Shown: one piece after another, positions 16,991-25,690 of the stretch
Numbering within the stretch: position 1 is the first letter of the stretch
How the letters are laid out: each line of letters starts with the position of its first letter
Assembly: GCA_965228695.1 (NCBI GenBank)
Contig: CBDDIB010000002.1
Coordinates: 806,001 to 870,000 of the forward strand
Length of the DNA: 64,000 nucleotides
Reading direction: 5' to 3'
From: JAJFJD01 sp965228695
GTDB lineage: Bacteria > Pseudomonadota > Alphaproteobacteria > UBA8366
The notes under the pieces: model-generated
Told to the model about the DNA's origin: nothing
Seen by the model: only the letters and a program-made list of their open reading frames with translations
The model's database searches: none
Made by a program: the position numbers and the translations under genes

Positions 16991-17803
16991 TCAGGCGGCG
17001 CGGATAGAGGAAGCGTCTTCACCGGTTCGACGCGCCGTCATGCGCGCCCGGCAGGCGTCGCCGAAGCCGCCGAACATCGCCTTCGACAGCGGCCATTTCA
17101 GCGACGTGGGATGTTCCGGATGCCATTGCACGCCGAGCGCAAAGGATTTCGCACCGGAAACGCTGACCGCCTCGATCACGCCGTCGTCGCTGACCGCTTC
17201 GACGAATAACCCGCCGCCGAGCCGGTCGATCGCCTGGGCATGCAGCGAATTGACCATGATCTCGCGGCCGTCGGCCATCTCCGCGGCGGCCATCTTCTCC
17301 AGCATGCCGCCGGGATTGATGGTGATCGGGTGGCGCGCTTCGTAGCGCTCGTCCGTCGGTACCGACCGGTTCATGCGGTGTTCGCTCTTGCCCGGCAGTT
17401 CGTGCACGTTCTGGTGTAATGTCCCACCCAGGGCGACGTTCAGCTCCTGAATGCCGCGGCAGACCGCGAAAACCGGCACGCCCGCCGCGACGGCGGCGCG
17501 GATCAACGGCAGGGTGGTGGCGTCCCGGTCGGGATCGTGCAGCGTGCCGGCCCGGCTTTCCTCGCCGTCGTAGAAATCGGGCCGCACGTTGGAGGCGCCG
17601 CCGGTCAGGAACAGGCCGTCGAGCCGCGACATAAGCTCGATGAAGCAGCCGACTTCACCGATCGCGGGAATCAGCAACGGCAGGCATCCGGAGCCGTCAA
17701 CGACGCTATCCGCGTATTTTCCCACGACCCGATAGGTGGGTTTCCCGTCGACCGACGTGGCGCAGGTGGGGATTCCAACGATGGGACAGGCTTGCGTACT
17801 CAT
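16991..17803 (-). CDS. Class I glutamine amidotransferase-like gamma-glutamyl hydrolase (PuuD-like)
   Basis: A 270-residue peptidase C26 family protein. The start at 17803 leads into CPIVGIPTCATS, the typical first strand. The nucleophile elbow is PVFAVCRGIQELNVALGG (Cys), and the His-Glu pair is in ALGVQWHPEHPTSL. PuuD hydrolyses gamma-glutamyl-GABA in putrescine degradation; the family also includes other gamma-glutamyl hydrolases. No other Puu genes are nearby, so the substrate is open. It lies between lolA and the FAH gene on the minus strand. Confidence 0.88.
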   Translation of the reverse strand: MSTQACPIVGIPTCATSVDGKPTYRVVGKYADSVVDGSGCLPLLIPAIGEVGCFIELMSRLDGLFLTGGASNVRPDFYDGEESRAGTLHDPDRDATTLPLIRAAVAAGVPVFAVCRGIQELNVALGGTLHQNVHELPGKSEHRMNRSVPTDERYEARHPITINPGGMLEKMAAAEMADGREIMVNSLHAQAIDRLGGGLFVEAVSDDGVIEAVSVSGAKSFALGVQWHPEHPTSLKWPLSKAMFGGFGDACRARMTARRTGEDASSIRAA

Positions 17804-17858
17804 CGGTCTAAATTCGCATTCCGCCGCGCGGTCGTCCAGCGTAAAGCCCACATTTCCG

Positions 17859-18536
17859 CTATTCCGCTTTGATTGAATCGCCCTGTTCGACGAATTTGAA
17901 GAGCTTCGGATCGAGTTCCATGCCGAAACGGGTGTTCTGCAGCGTGACCTGGGTTGTATTGTCCTGCACGTCGCGAATGCTCCATTTGCGCAGCTCCAGC
18001 GGCTTGTCCGTGAAGGTCAGGGTCATCTCGCCGAGCTCGGGATTGTCGTCGGTGACCACGCTGACCTGTATAAGCCCCGGCGCCTTATCGTAATTCGTGA
18101 TCGTCAAACCTTTCTTAAAGGAAATGTCCTTGCGCACCAGGAAATGCGCCGGCGTCTTGATCAGCGGCAGAACGTTGGTTTCCTTGAGTTCCTTGTCCAC
18201 GTGGATGAACCACAGCCCGTTGGCCACCAGGAGATGCGGGACCGGCGGGTCGTATTCGAAGCGGAATTTCCCCGGCCGCTGGACATAGACCTTACCGGAC
18301 CAACTGCTGCCGTCCGGATTCACCTGAATAAAGCGCGATTCCAACGATGTAATGTTGTTCAGATAACCTTGAATCCGGTTAATATCACCGACGACTTCCG
18401 GATCTTTCAGCGACCGCGGGGCCGCGTCGGCCGGACCGGCGGTCCCCACGCCGGAGACCGCGACGGCAAGCAGCAGCGCGGCCGCCGTCGACAGCCCTCT
18501 AGTGATTGCCGACAAGGATTTCGCGCTTGCCGACAT
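17859..18536 (-). CDS. lolA: Outer-membrane lipoprotein carrier protein LolA family
   Basis: A 225-residue periplasmic chaperone that ferries lipoproteins from LolCDE to the outer membrane. The start at 18536 gives a signal peptide (hydrophobic AAALLLAVAVSGVG ending in PADAA). The mature part has INRIQGYLNNITSLESRFIQ, then GKVYVQRPGKFRFEYDPPVPHLLVANG, the LolA hallmark, and WSIRDVQDNTTQVTLQN. The start lies 38 bases inside the 3' end of ftsK in another frame. The ftsK–lolA order is common in Alphaproteobacteria. The enzyme-free carrier is probably essential. Confidence 0.92.
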   Translation of the reverse strand: MSASAKSLSAITRGLSTAAALLLAVAVSGVGTAGPADAAPRSLKDPEVVGDINRIQGYLNNITSLESRFIQVNPDGSSWSGKVYVQRPGKFRFEYDPPVPHLLVANGLWFIHVDKELKETNVLPLIKTPAHFLVRKDISFKKGLTITNYDKAPGLIQVSVVTDDNPELGEMTLTFTDKPLELRKWSIRDVQDNTTQVTLQNTRFGMELDPKLFKFVEQGDSIKAE

Positions 18537-20868
18537 GGTTGGCGGGGCCGATGACGCCTTCCTTCTCCATCCGCTCGATAAGCCGCGCGGCGCGGTTATA
18601 GCCGATTTGCAGGTGCCGCTGCACGAAACTGGTCGAGGCCTTCTGCTCCTGCAGGACCAACGCCACCGCCCGATCGTAGAGTTCATCGCCTGATCCGCCT
18701 CCTGGCTCGCTATCCATGCCGAGACCGAATTCACCTTCCTCGTCCTCGGTTACAGCATCGATATAGGTCGGCACACCCTGATTTTTAAGGAAGGCGGCGA
18801 CGCTCTCGACTTCGTCATCGCCGACGAAGGGACCGTGAACGCGCGTGATCCGCCCGCCGCCGGCCATATGCAGCATATCGCCCTGGCCGAGAAGCTGTTC
18901 CGCGCCCTGCTCGCCGAGGATGGTCCGGCTGTCCACTTTCGAGGTGACCTGGAAGCTGATCCGGGTCGGGAAGTTGGCCTTGATCGTACCGGTGATGACG
19001 TCGACCGACGGCCGTTGTGTCGCCATGATCAGATGGATGCCGGCGGCCCGCGCCATCTGCGCCAGCCGCTGGATCGACGCTTCGATATCCTTACCCGCGA
19101 CCAGCATCAGGTCGGCCATCTCGTCGACCACCACCACGATGTAGGGGAGGGGGGACAGATCGAGCGGCTGTTCCTCGATGATCGGCTTGCCGGAGTCCTC
19201 GTCGAAGCCGGTCTGCACCTTGCGGGTGATTTCCTCGCCATTGCGTTCGGCTTCGGCGACGCGGCGGTTATAGCCCTCGATGTTGCGCACGCCGAGCTTG
19301 GACATCGCCTGATAGCGCTCTTCCATCTCGCGGACGGTCCATTTCAGCGCTACGACCGCCTTCTTCGGCTCGGTCACGACCGGCGCGATCAGATGCGGGA
19401 TGTCGTCGTAGATCGACAGTTCCAGCATCTTCGGGTCGATCATGATCAGCTTGCAGATATCCGGCCCCATCCGGTAAAGCAGCGACAGGATCATCGCGTT
19501 GAGCCCGACCGACTTGCCGGACCCGGTGGTGCCCGCGATCAACAGATGCGGCATGCGGGCGAGGTCGGCGATCACCGGCGCGCCGCCGATATCCTTGCCC
19601 AGCACCATGAGCAGCCGGCCGGCGGCCTTCTCATAGGAGTTCGAGGCGAGCAATTCGCGCAGATACACCGTCTCGCGGCTGCGGTTTGGCAGTTCGATGC
19701 CGATCACGTTGCGGCCGGGGATGACGGCGATCCGGACGGACACCGCGCTCATCGATCGCGCGATATCGTCCGACAGGCCGATCACGCGGCTGGTCTTGGT
19801 GCCCGGGGCCGGTTCCAGCTCGTAGAGCGTGACCACGGGGCCGGGGCGGACCTTGACGATCTCGCCGCGCACGCCGAAATCGTCCAGCACGCTTTCCAGC
19901 AGCCGGGCGTTCTGCTGCAGCGCTTCCTCGTTCACCGCGCGGGCGTCGGGCGCCACGTCCGGCACGTCCGCCAGCAGGTCGAGCGGCGGCAGGTCGACGC
20001 CGTCGTCGGTGCGCGGCAGGTCGAGCGAGCGTTGCCGCGCCGCCGCGCCGCGTTTGCCGGGTTTCGTCTTGGGCAGAACGGTTTCGACGACCGCCTTGGT
20101 TTCCCGCGGCTTGCGCATTTTCGGCTCGGGCCGCTCGGCGGCGCGCGCGAGGGCCGGTTCACGCCGCGGTTTGCGCGCCGGGGCGCGTTTCGCCGGCTTC
20201 TCGGCCTTTTTCGGACGCCCCCGGAACCACCGCACGGGCGCCAGGGCGGTATGGCCGATGCCGCGCGCCGCCCATTGCGCCTTCAGCGCCGCGACGCGCC
20301 ATTCGTCGGCGGTGAAGCCGAGCACGAAATACATCACGGCGATCGCCGCGCTGCCGAAGATGGCGAACAGAATCACGCCGTCGATGCGGAACCCGGTCAG
20401 GCCGACGAATTCGATCGTCCGCGCCAGCAGCATCTTGCCGACCACGCCACCCAGCCCGGCATCGAGCGGCCAGGCCCGGGGATGATCGATCGTCGCCAGC
20501 GCAACCGCCGCCAACAGCAGGCCGACCGGCAGGAAGGCGACGCGCAGCAGCCAGCCTTCGAGCACGTGCTTGCGCAGCAGCCGCAATCCCCAACCGCCGA
20601 TCAGCGGCACCAGGAAGGCGGCGGCCAGGCCGAGCGTCTGCAGCAACAGGTCGCTGACCGTGGCGCCGGCGATACCCATGATGTTGCGCACGGGCTGCGC
20701 GCTCGACGTGTTGAAGGACGGGTCGGCAGGGCGATAGGTCACGAGCGCCAGGAACAAGGCGATCGCCAGGAAAAACAAGGCCAGGCCGAGGATCTCGCTG
20801 CCCCGGCGTTTGAGGAAGGTTCCCGCGCCCGGCGGCAGGAAAGCGGTCTTCTGACTAGCGCTCGCCAT
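18499..20868 (-). CDS. ftsK: DNA translocase FtsK
   Basis: A 789-residue septal DNA pump that segregates chromosome ends during division. Four or five N-terminal membrane helices occupy about residues 24-185. A basic, Pro/Ala-rich linker of about 100 residues (210-300) follows, shorter than in E. coli. The RecA-like motor has Walker A GTTGSGKS at 446-453 and Walker B YIVVVVDEMADLM near 576-588. The C-terminal winged-helix gamma domain (ALVLQEQKASTSFVQRHLQI, then RLIERMEKEGVIGP) reads KOPS-type polarity sites. It starts 12 bases after the aminotransferase stop and overlaps lolA, so the three are probably co-transcribed. Confidence 0.96.
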   Translation of the reverse strand: MASASQKTAFLPPGAGTFLKRRGSEILGLALFFLAIALFLALVTYRPADPSFNTSSAQPVRNIMGIAGATVSDLLLQTLGLAAAFLVPLIGGWGLRLLRKHVLEGWLLRVAFLPVGLLLAAVALATIDHPRAWPLDAGLGGVVGKMLLARTIEFVGLTGFRIDGVILFAIFGSAAIAVMYFVLGFTADEWRVAALKAQWAARGIGHTALAPVRWFRGRPKKAEKPAKRAPARKPRREPALARAAERPEPKMRKPRETKAVVETVLPKTKPGKRGAAARQRSLDLPRTDDGVDLPPLDLLADVPDVAPDARAVNEEALQQNARLLESVLDDFGVRGEIVKVRPGPVVTLYELEPAPGTKTSRVIGLSDDIARSMSAVSVRIAVIPGRNVIGIELPNRSRETVYLRELLASNSYEKAAGRLLMVLGKDIGGAPVIADLARMPHLLIAGTTGSGKSVGLNAMILSLLYRMGPDICKLIMIDPKMLELSIYDDIPHLIAPVVTEPKKAVVALKWTVREMEERYQAMSKLGVRNIEGYNRRVAEAERNGEEITRKVQTGFDEDSGKPIIEEQPLDLSPLPYIVVVVDEMADLMLVAGKDIEASIQRLAQMARAAGIHLIMATQRPSVDVITGTIKANFPTRISFQVTSKVDSRTILGEQGAEQLLGQGDMLHMAGGGRITRVHGPFVGDDEVESVAAFLKNQGVPTYIDAVTEDEEGEFGLGMDSEPGGGSGDELYDRAVALVLQEQKASTSFVQRHLQIGYNRAARLIERMEKEGVIGPANHVGKREILVGNH

Positions 20869-20880
20869 GATTCTTCTCCG

Positions 20881-22089
20881 TTACCCGTTCAGCACGTTCG
20901 CAATACGCGTCAACGCCTCTTCGGCAAAGGCCTTGTCATGCACCAGGGCGACGCGGATGTAGGGGTCGCCGTGGTTCTCCCCGGATTCTGGGTCCGGTTT
21001 CGTCATATACCCGCCCGGCATCACGCGGATGCCGGCCTCGGTCCACAGCCGGCGGGTCATCGTTTCGCCGTCGGCCACCTCGAGCCACAAAAAGAAACCG
21101 CCCGGCGGATTGGCAAATCCCGGCGTGTTGCCCAGGATGCGTTCCGCCATGGCGAACAGGTCGACATAGTGTTGTCGGTTCTTGTCCACATGTTCTTCGT
21201 CCTGCCACAGCTTTTCCGCCGCCTTCATGATCGGGCCGGGCATCGAGACCCCGGCGTAGCTGCGGATCGCGCGGCAGGCGTCGATCAGGTCCGGGTCGCC
21301 GGACACGATGCCCGCGCGCAGCCCGGGCGCGCTGGACCGTTTCGACAGGGAATGCAGCACCATCACGTTGGTCAGGTCGTCGCCGAGGTCGGCGCAGACC
21401 TCCAGGCCGCCGACCGGCGGATCGCCGCGGTAGATTTCCGAATAGCATTCGTCGAAGACCAGCACGAAATCGTATTCCCGCGCCATCCGAACCAGCGTCG
21501 CCATGTACTCCCCGTCGGCGAGCGATCCCTGCGGATTGGCCGGGTTGCAGAGATAGGCGAGCACCGTGCGGTCCAGCACGTCGCGGTCGAGCGCGGTATA
21601 GTCCGGCATGAAGCCGGTTTCCCCGGTCGCCGCGACCGAAACCACCTCGGCGCCGGCGAACAGGGCGGCGCCGTTATAGACGGGATAGACCGGGTTCGGC
21701 ACCAGTGCCACCGGACGGCCGGGCTTGGTCCAGGTTTCGGCCCCCGGCACCGCCAACAGCGCCATGTGGAACAGGCCTTCCTTGCTGCCGGCGACCGGCA
21801 GGATATGGCGTTCGGGGTCGATCATGCCGGCGGGCAGGGAGTAGCGCCGGTCCAGCCAGTCCGCCGCCGCTTTGCGATAGGTCGCCGTGCCGGAATGCGG
21901 CGGGTAGCTGCCCCACTGCGCCTTGCAGTCGTCGATCGTGTCGGCGACGAAACCGGGCGGCGGAATTTTCGGTTCGCCGACATGCAGCGCCATCGGTTCC
22001 AGCTCGGCCGGCGGCGTCTCGTCCTTCAGCAGCGTTTCGAGCCGCCAGAACGCGTAGACGTCCAATTGATCGAGCCGGGGGTTCTTCAT
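20881..22089 (-). CDS. Class I/II aminotransferase (DapC-like)
   Basis: A 402-residue fold-type I PLP enzyme. The cofactor Lys is in VLHSLSKRSSAPGLRAG (SLSK); CNPANPQGS carries the conserved Asn, and VLVFDECYSEIY the Asp that contacts the pyridine nitrogen. DPYIRVAL near the end holds the substrate carboxylate Arg. The start MKNPRLDQLDVYAFWRLETLL and the position just before ftsK match the N-succinyldiaminopimelate aminotransferase (DapC) annotated there in many alphaproteobacteria, which would place it in lysine/peptidoglycan synthesis. Specificity is inferred. Confidence 0.88.
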   Translation of the reverse strand: MKNPRLDQLDVYAFWRLETLLKDETPPAELEPMALHVGEPKIPPPGFVADTIDDCKAQWGSYPPHSGTATYRKAAADWLDRRYSLPAGMIDPERHILPVAGSKEGLFHMALLAVPGAETWTKPGRPVALVPNPVYPVYNGAALFAGAEVVSVAATGETGFMPDYTALDRDVLDRTVLAYLCNPANPQGSLADGEYMATLVRMAREYDFVLVFDECYSEIYRGDPPVGGLEVCADLGDDLTNVMVLHSLSKRSSAPGLRAGIVSGDPDLIDACRAIRSYAGVSMPGPIMKAAEKLWQDEEHVDKNRQHYVDLFAMAERILGNTPGFANPPGGFFLWLEVADGETMTRRLWTEAGIRVMPGGYMTKPDPESGENHGDPYIRVALVHDKAFAEEALTRIANVLNG

Positions 22090-22335
22090 GCGGGGCGCGC
22101 CGTGTGGTTGCCGTGGTGGTGCCGTATCGGAGTCGTGGTCGGTGACGTCTCAAGTCGCGTCGATGTATTGCGGAGTTTATCACACACGAATAAAGACGCC
22201 GCAAAGTAGTCACAGCGTTCATTACCACGGTTCCGCAAAAAAATCGGTGCGAAGTTTAGCCCCGGCAGCCGATCGATACAAGCGCCGCAAAACCCAAACG
22301 TGGCTTCGTTTTGTGGGTTATTTCCCGGCTTCTTC
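22090..22335. other. Intergenic region upstream of the aminotransferase gene
   Basis: About 250 non-coding bases between the aminotransferase start and the amtB terminator; with the terminator and tail the gap is 308 bases. It must hold the minus-strand promoter of the aminotransferase–ftsK–lolA unit. It is less GC-rich than the flanking genes and contains an A-run around 22235-22245, but I see no confident promoter, RNA or operator motif. Confidence 0.5.
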
Positions 22336-22377
22336 AAAAAACTGCCCGGAAGACTCTGGCAGGAGTCTCCCGGGCAG
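22336..22377 (-). terminator. Rho-independent terminator of amtB
   Basis: On the minus strand, a 15-base-pair stem with one mismatch (arms at 22342-22356 and 22363-22377, loop of six) is followed by six Ts at 22341-22336. It lies 21 bases beyond the amtB stop. The long GC-rich stem and immediate T-run make this the strongest terminator in the window. Confidence 0.92.
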
Positions 22378-22397
22378 CCGCAGTACGGGGTTTTTCT

Positions 22398-23759
22398 TCA
22401 GAGGGTTTGCGACCCGGACCCGAATTCCGGATACGCTTCCATGCCGAGTTCGGCACGGTCGAGCCCGAGGACTTCATCCTCCTCGTCGACCCGGACGCCG
22501 ATCGTCACCTTCAGGATGGTCCACACGATGAAGCTGACCACGAAGACGAAGGCGCCGATGGCCACGATGCCGATAAGCTGCGTCACCACCGATCCGCTGC
22601 CGAAGATGCCGACGCAGAGGGTGCCCCAGATGCCGGCGACCAGATGGGCGGAAATCGCGCCCACCACGTCGTCGATCTTGAGCTTGTCGAGCAACGGCAC
22701 CGCGATCACCACGAGAGCGCCGCCGACCGCGCCGACGACCATCGCCAGGAACGGGTTCGACAGGTCCGGTCCCGCCGTGATCGAGACCAGCCCGGCGATG
22801 GCGCCGTTCAGCGTCATCGTGAGGTCGATCTTCTTGTAGAGGATCTGCGTCAGCGCCATGGCGGCGATCACGCCCGCGGCCGCGGCAAGGTTGGTGTTGA
22901 CGTAGACGATCGACATGGCGGTGACGTCGAGCGCGCTGCCGAGCGCGAGTTGCGAGCCGCCGTTGAAGCCGAACCAGCCGAACCACAGGATGAACGTGCC
23001 GAGCGTGGCGAGCGGCAGGTTGGCGCCGGGCATCGGATTGACCTGACCGTCCGGCCCGTATTTGCCTTTGCGCGCGCCGATGACGATCGCTCCCGCCAAG
23101 GCCGCCCAGCCGCCGGCCGAATGGACCAGCGTCGAACCGGCGAAGTCCGAGAAGCCCATCGCGTCGAGCCAGCCTGCGCCCCAGACCCAGGAACCCTGGA
23201 TCGGATAGATCACGCCGCACAGCACGACGACGAAGATCAGGAACGGCCAGACCTTGATGCGCTCGGCCAGCGTGCCGGACACGATCGACGCCGCGGTGGC
23301 GACGAAGACCATCTGGAAGAACCAGTCGGACATGACCGAATAGCCGTTCGCGTCGACGACCTTCTTGACCATCTCGGGCGTCGCCTTGTCGGCGGCCCCG
23401 ATCAACGCCAGTTCGTCGGCGGACGGGTTGTACAGGAACGAGAGGGAGCCGATCCAGCCCGCCACGTCCACATACATCAGGTTATAGCCGATCACGTAGT
23501 ACATGATGCCGGCGAGCGAATAGAGCGCGATATTCTTGAGGCAGATCGCCGCCGTGTTTTTGGTGCGCACCAGGCCGGATTCGAGCATCGCGAACCCGGC
23601 GGCCATCCACATCACGAGGAAGCCGTGCACCAGAAACGAGAAAGTGTTGAAGATGTAAGCCGTTTCATCGCTGACCGCGGCCTGTGCCGCGCCAGCCATC
23701 AGCAGGACTGGGAGCCCCGCGCCGGCGCATAGCGCCATGCGGCTGAATACTGTCGTCAT
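22398..23759 (-). CDS. amtB: Ammonium transporter AmtB
   Basis: A 453-residue Amt/Rh channel of the inner membrane. It has a cleavable signal peptide (ending AGAAQAA), then eleven expected helices. The twin pore histidines are in STLVHSAGGWAAL and GAISAHLVAGIWGT; the family marks GFAMLESGLVRTKN and WFGWFGFNGGSQLAL are present. The cytoplasmic tail ends in VLGLDRAELGMEAYPEF, the segment that GlnK contacts. The ATG has an AAGGGGA ribosome site and follows glnK by 30 bases, forming the standard glnK–amtB operon. Confidence 0.96.
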   Translation of the reverse strand: MTTVFSRMALCAGAGLPVLLMAGAAQAAVSDETAYIFNTFSFLVHGFLVMWMAAGFAMLESGLVRTKNTAAICLKNIALYSLAGIMYYVIGYNLMYVDVAGWIGSLSFLYNPSADELALIGAADKATPEMVKKVVDANGYSVMSDWFFQMVFVATAASIVSGTLAERIKVWPFLIFVVVLCGVIYPIQGSWVWGAGWLDAMGFSDFAGSTLVHSAGGWAALAGAIVIGARKGKYGPDGQVNPMPGANLPLATLGTFILWFGWFGFNGGSQLALGSALDVTAMSIVYVNTNLAAAAGVIAAMALTQILYKKIDLTMTLNGAIAGLVSITAGPDLSNPFLAMVVGAVGGALVVIAVPLLDKLKIDDVVGAISAHLVAGIWGTLCVGIFGSGSVVTQLIGIVAIGAFVFVVSFIVWTILKVTIGVRVDEEDEVLGLDRAELGMEAYPEFGSGSQTL

Positions 23760-23789
23760 CCCTGAAATCCCCTTATTCTCAGATATTTG

Positions 23790-24128
23790 TTAGATGGCGT
23801 CGGCGTCGGTCTCGCCGGTGCGGATGCGCACCGCCTGCGAGATGTCGAGGACGAAGATCTTGCCGTCGCCGATTTTGTCGGTGTTTGCCGTCGCCAGGAT
23901 CGCTTCGACGACACGTTCGGTCATCTCCGCGGTGACGGCGATTTCGATTTTGACCTTGGGCAGGAAGTTCACGGCGTATTCGGCGCCGCGGTAGACCTCG
24001 GTCTGGCCCTTCTGGCGGCCGTAGCCCTTGACCTCGGTGACGGTCAGCCCCTCGACCCCGATCCCCGTCAGTGCTTCCCGCACATCGTCAAGCTTGAAGG
24101 GCTTGATGATTGCCATGACCAGCTTCAT
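23790..24128 (-). CDS. glnK: Nitrogen regulatory PII protein GlnK/GlnB
   Basis: A PII signal protein of exactly 112 residues, the family norm. It starts MKLVMAIIKPFKLDDVREAL. The T-loop carries Tyr51 in EVYRGAEYAVNFLPK, the uridylylation site, and GDGKIFVLDISQAVRIRTGE is the C-loop signature binding ATP and 2-oxoglutarate. Location directly before amtB supports GlnK, the partner that blocks the channel when ammonium is plentiful. A longer upstream in-frame extension was rejected because it precedes the canonical MK start. Confidence 0.95.
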   Translation of the reverse strand: MKLVMAIIKPFKLDDVREALTGIGVEGLTVTEVKGYGRQKGQTEVYRGAEYAVNFLPKVKIEIAVTAEMTERVVEAILATANTDKIGDGKIFVLDISQAVRIRTGETDADAI

Positions 24129-24208
24129 TGATTTGTTCCTTTCGCTAGTCCGATTGCGCATGCCGCGGGCCCCGAAACAGGGCGCCGCAACGGCTCTGTC
24201 CCCGGTCA

Positions 24209-24226
24209 ACTCAAGAACCGTGCCGG
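24209..24226 (-). promoter_or_regulatory. Candidate sigma-54 promoter for glnK–amtB
   Basis: On the minus strand the sequence CGGCACG-GTTC-TTGA lies about 85 bases before the glnK start. It has the GG of the -24 element and TTG of the -12 element with the correct GG-N10 spacing, but the final GC is GA. The family knowledge that glnK–amtB is usually NtrC/sigma-54 controlled supports it; no clear NtrC enhancer was seen. Confidence 0.3.
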
Positions 24227-24427
24227 ACTCGCAGGTCGCGAAAAGGGAAGAAGAATCAAAAGATTATTATGCAGACCCTGTTAACCGTTACGGGGCCGGC
24301 AACGAAACTGATTAAAAATCATGCACAATTGTATTGTTGGTTATAAAATAGGCAATGCGAAACAGGCGGGGCCGACGCGGCAATTTGGCCGCTGGACAGC
24401 GCCGGCGCGGGGCGCGAAGCTGCGGGC

Positions 24428-25687
24428 ATGACAGAGGCGGCGGCCCGTTCCGGCACATACGACAGGCAGGACACCGATGTCCTGATCATCGGCGGCGGCA
24501 TGACCGGCATGACCCTCGGCTGCGCGCTGGCGGGGGCGGGCGTCGCCACGGTGGTGGTCGATCGGGAAGCCCCGGCCGACCAGTTGACCGGCGAATACGA
24601 CGGCCGCGCCTCGGCGATCGCCCATGCGTCGGCCCAGGCGCTGCGCGGTATCGGGCTGTGGCCCTATCTCGACGACGCGGCCCAGCCGATCCTCGACATC
24701 CGCGTCGCCGACGGCCACCCGATGCGCGGCGTGTCGCCGCTGTTCCTGCATTACGACCACCGCGAGGTGGGCAGCGACCCGTTTGGCTACATCATCGAGA
24801 ATCGGCGGATCCGCCATGCGCTGAGCGCGCTCGGTGCCGTGCTGCCGGCGCTCACCGTGTTGGCCCCGGGGGAGGTTGCCGCGCTGGACCGCGCGGGTGG
24901 GCTGGCCGAGGCGCGGCTCGCCGACGGCCGGCGGATCCGAGCGCCGCTCGTGGTCGCGGCGGACGGGCGCTTCTCGAAGACGCGGCAGGACGCGGGCATC
25001 GGGGTCGCCGGCTTCCGCTACAAGCAGACCTCGATCGTCTGCACCGTGCGGCACGAACGGTCGCATGCGGGCGTCGCGGTCGAACTCTTTCTGCCGGGCG
25101 GCCCCTTCGCCATGCTGCCGATGACCGACAATCGCAGCAACGTGGTGTGGAGCGAACGCGCCGACCTGGCGCCAGTCTATCTCGGCCTCGACGACGGGGC
25201 CTTCAAGGACGAACTGACGCGCCGGTTCGGCGACTGGCTCGGCGACATCGAGTTGGTCGGCCCGCGCTTTTCCTATCCCCTCGGCCTGCAGCATGCCGAC
25301 CGCTATACCGACCGGCGGCTCGCGCTGATCGGCGACGCGGCGCACGCGATCCATCCGATCGCGGGGCAGGGCTTGAACATGGGATTGCGCGACGTGGCGG
25401 CGCTCGCCGAATTGATCGTCGACACGCACCGGCTCGGCCTCGACATCGGCGGGCCGGCCGTGCTCGACCGTTACACCCGCTGGCGGCGGTTCGACAACAC
25501 GCTGCTCGCCGTGGTGACCGACGGCCTCTGCCGGCTGTTCTCCAACGACATCGGCCCGGTCCGCCTCGCCCGCGACCTGGGCCTCGCCGGCGTCGGCAAG
25601 CTCCCCCCGGTCAAACGCTTTTTGATGCGCCACGCGATGGGCGTAGTCGGGGAGTTGCCGAGACTGGTGAAGGGCGAGGCGTTGTAG
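24428..25687 (+). CDS. UbiH/UbiF/COQ6-family ubiquinone biosynthesis hydroxylase
   Basis: A 419-residue FAD-dependent monooxygenase of the ubiquinone pathway. The FAD dinucleotide motif is VLIIGGGMTGMTLGCALAGAG (near residues 18-38). The second FAD motif is LIGDAAHAIHPIAGQGLNMGLRDV around residue 300, which is the UbiH/COQ6 signature. Between them is the DG motif (VVAADGRFS). These enzymes hydroxylate the benzoquinone ring at C1, C5 or C6; Alphaproteobacteria often carry UbiL, which does more than one position. I cannot tell UbiH from UbiL here. It is divergent from glnK. Confidence 0.9.
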   Translation: MTEAAARSGTYDRQDTDVLIIGGGMTGMTLGCALAGAGVATVVVDREAPADQLTGEYDGRASAIAHASAQALRGIGLWPYLDDAAQPILDIRVADGHPMRGVSPLFLHYDHREVGSDPFGYIIENRRIRHALSALGAVLPALTVLAPGEVAALDRAGGLAEARLADGRRIRAPLVVAADGRFSKTRQDAGIGVAGFRYKQTSIVCTVRHERSHAGVAVELFLPGGPFAMLPMTDNRSNVVWSERADLAPVYLGLDDGAFKDELTRRFGDWLGDIELVGPRFSYPLGLQHADRYTDRRLALIGDAAHAIHPIAGQGLNMGLRDVAALAELIVDTHRLGLDIGGPAVLDRYTRWRRFDNTLLAVVTDGLCRLFSNDIGPVRLARDLGLAGVGKLPPVKRFLMRHAMGVVGELPRLVKGEAL

Positions 25688-25690
25688 GCG

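Noticed and set aside
18835..22209. An 1124-codon plus-strand open frame
   Set aside because: Antisense to ftsK and the aminotransferase; composition (His, Arg, Gln, Asp) is that of a mirror frame and no domain is visible.
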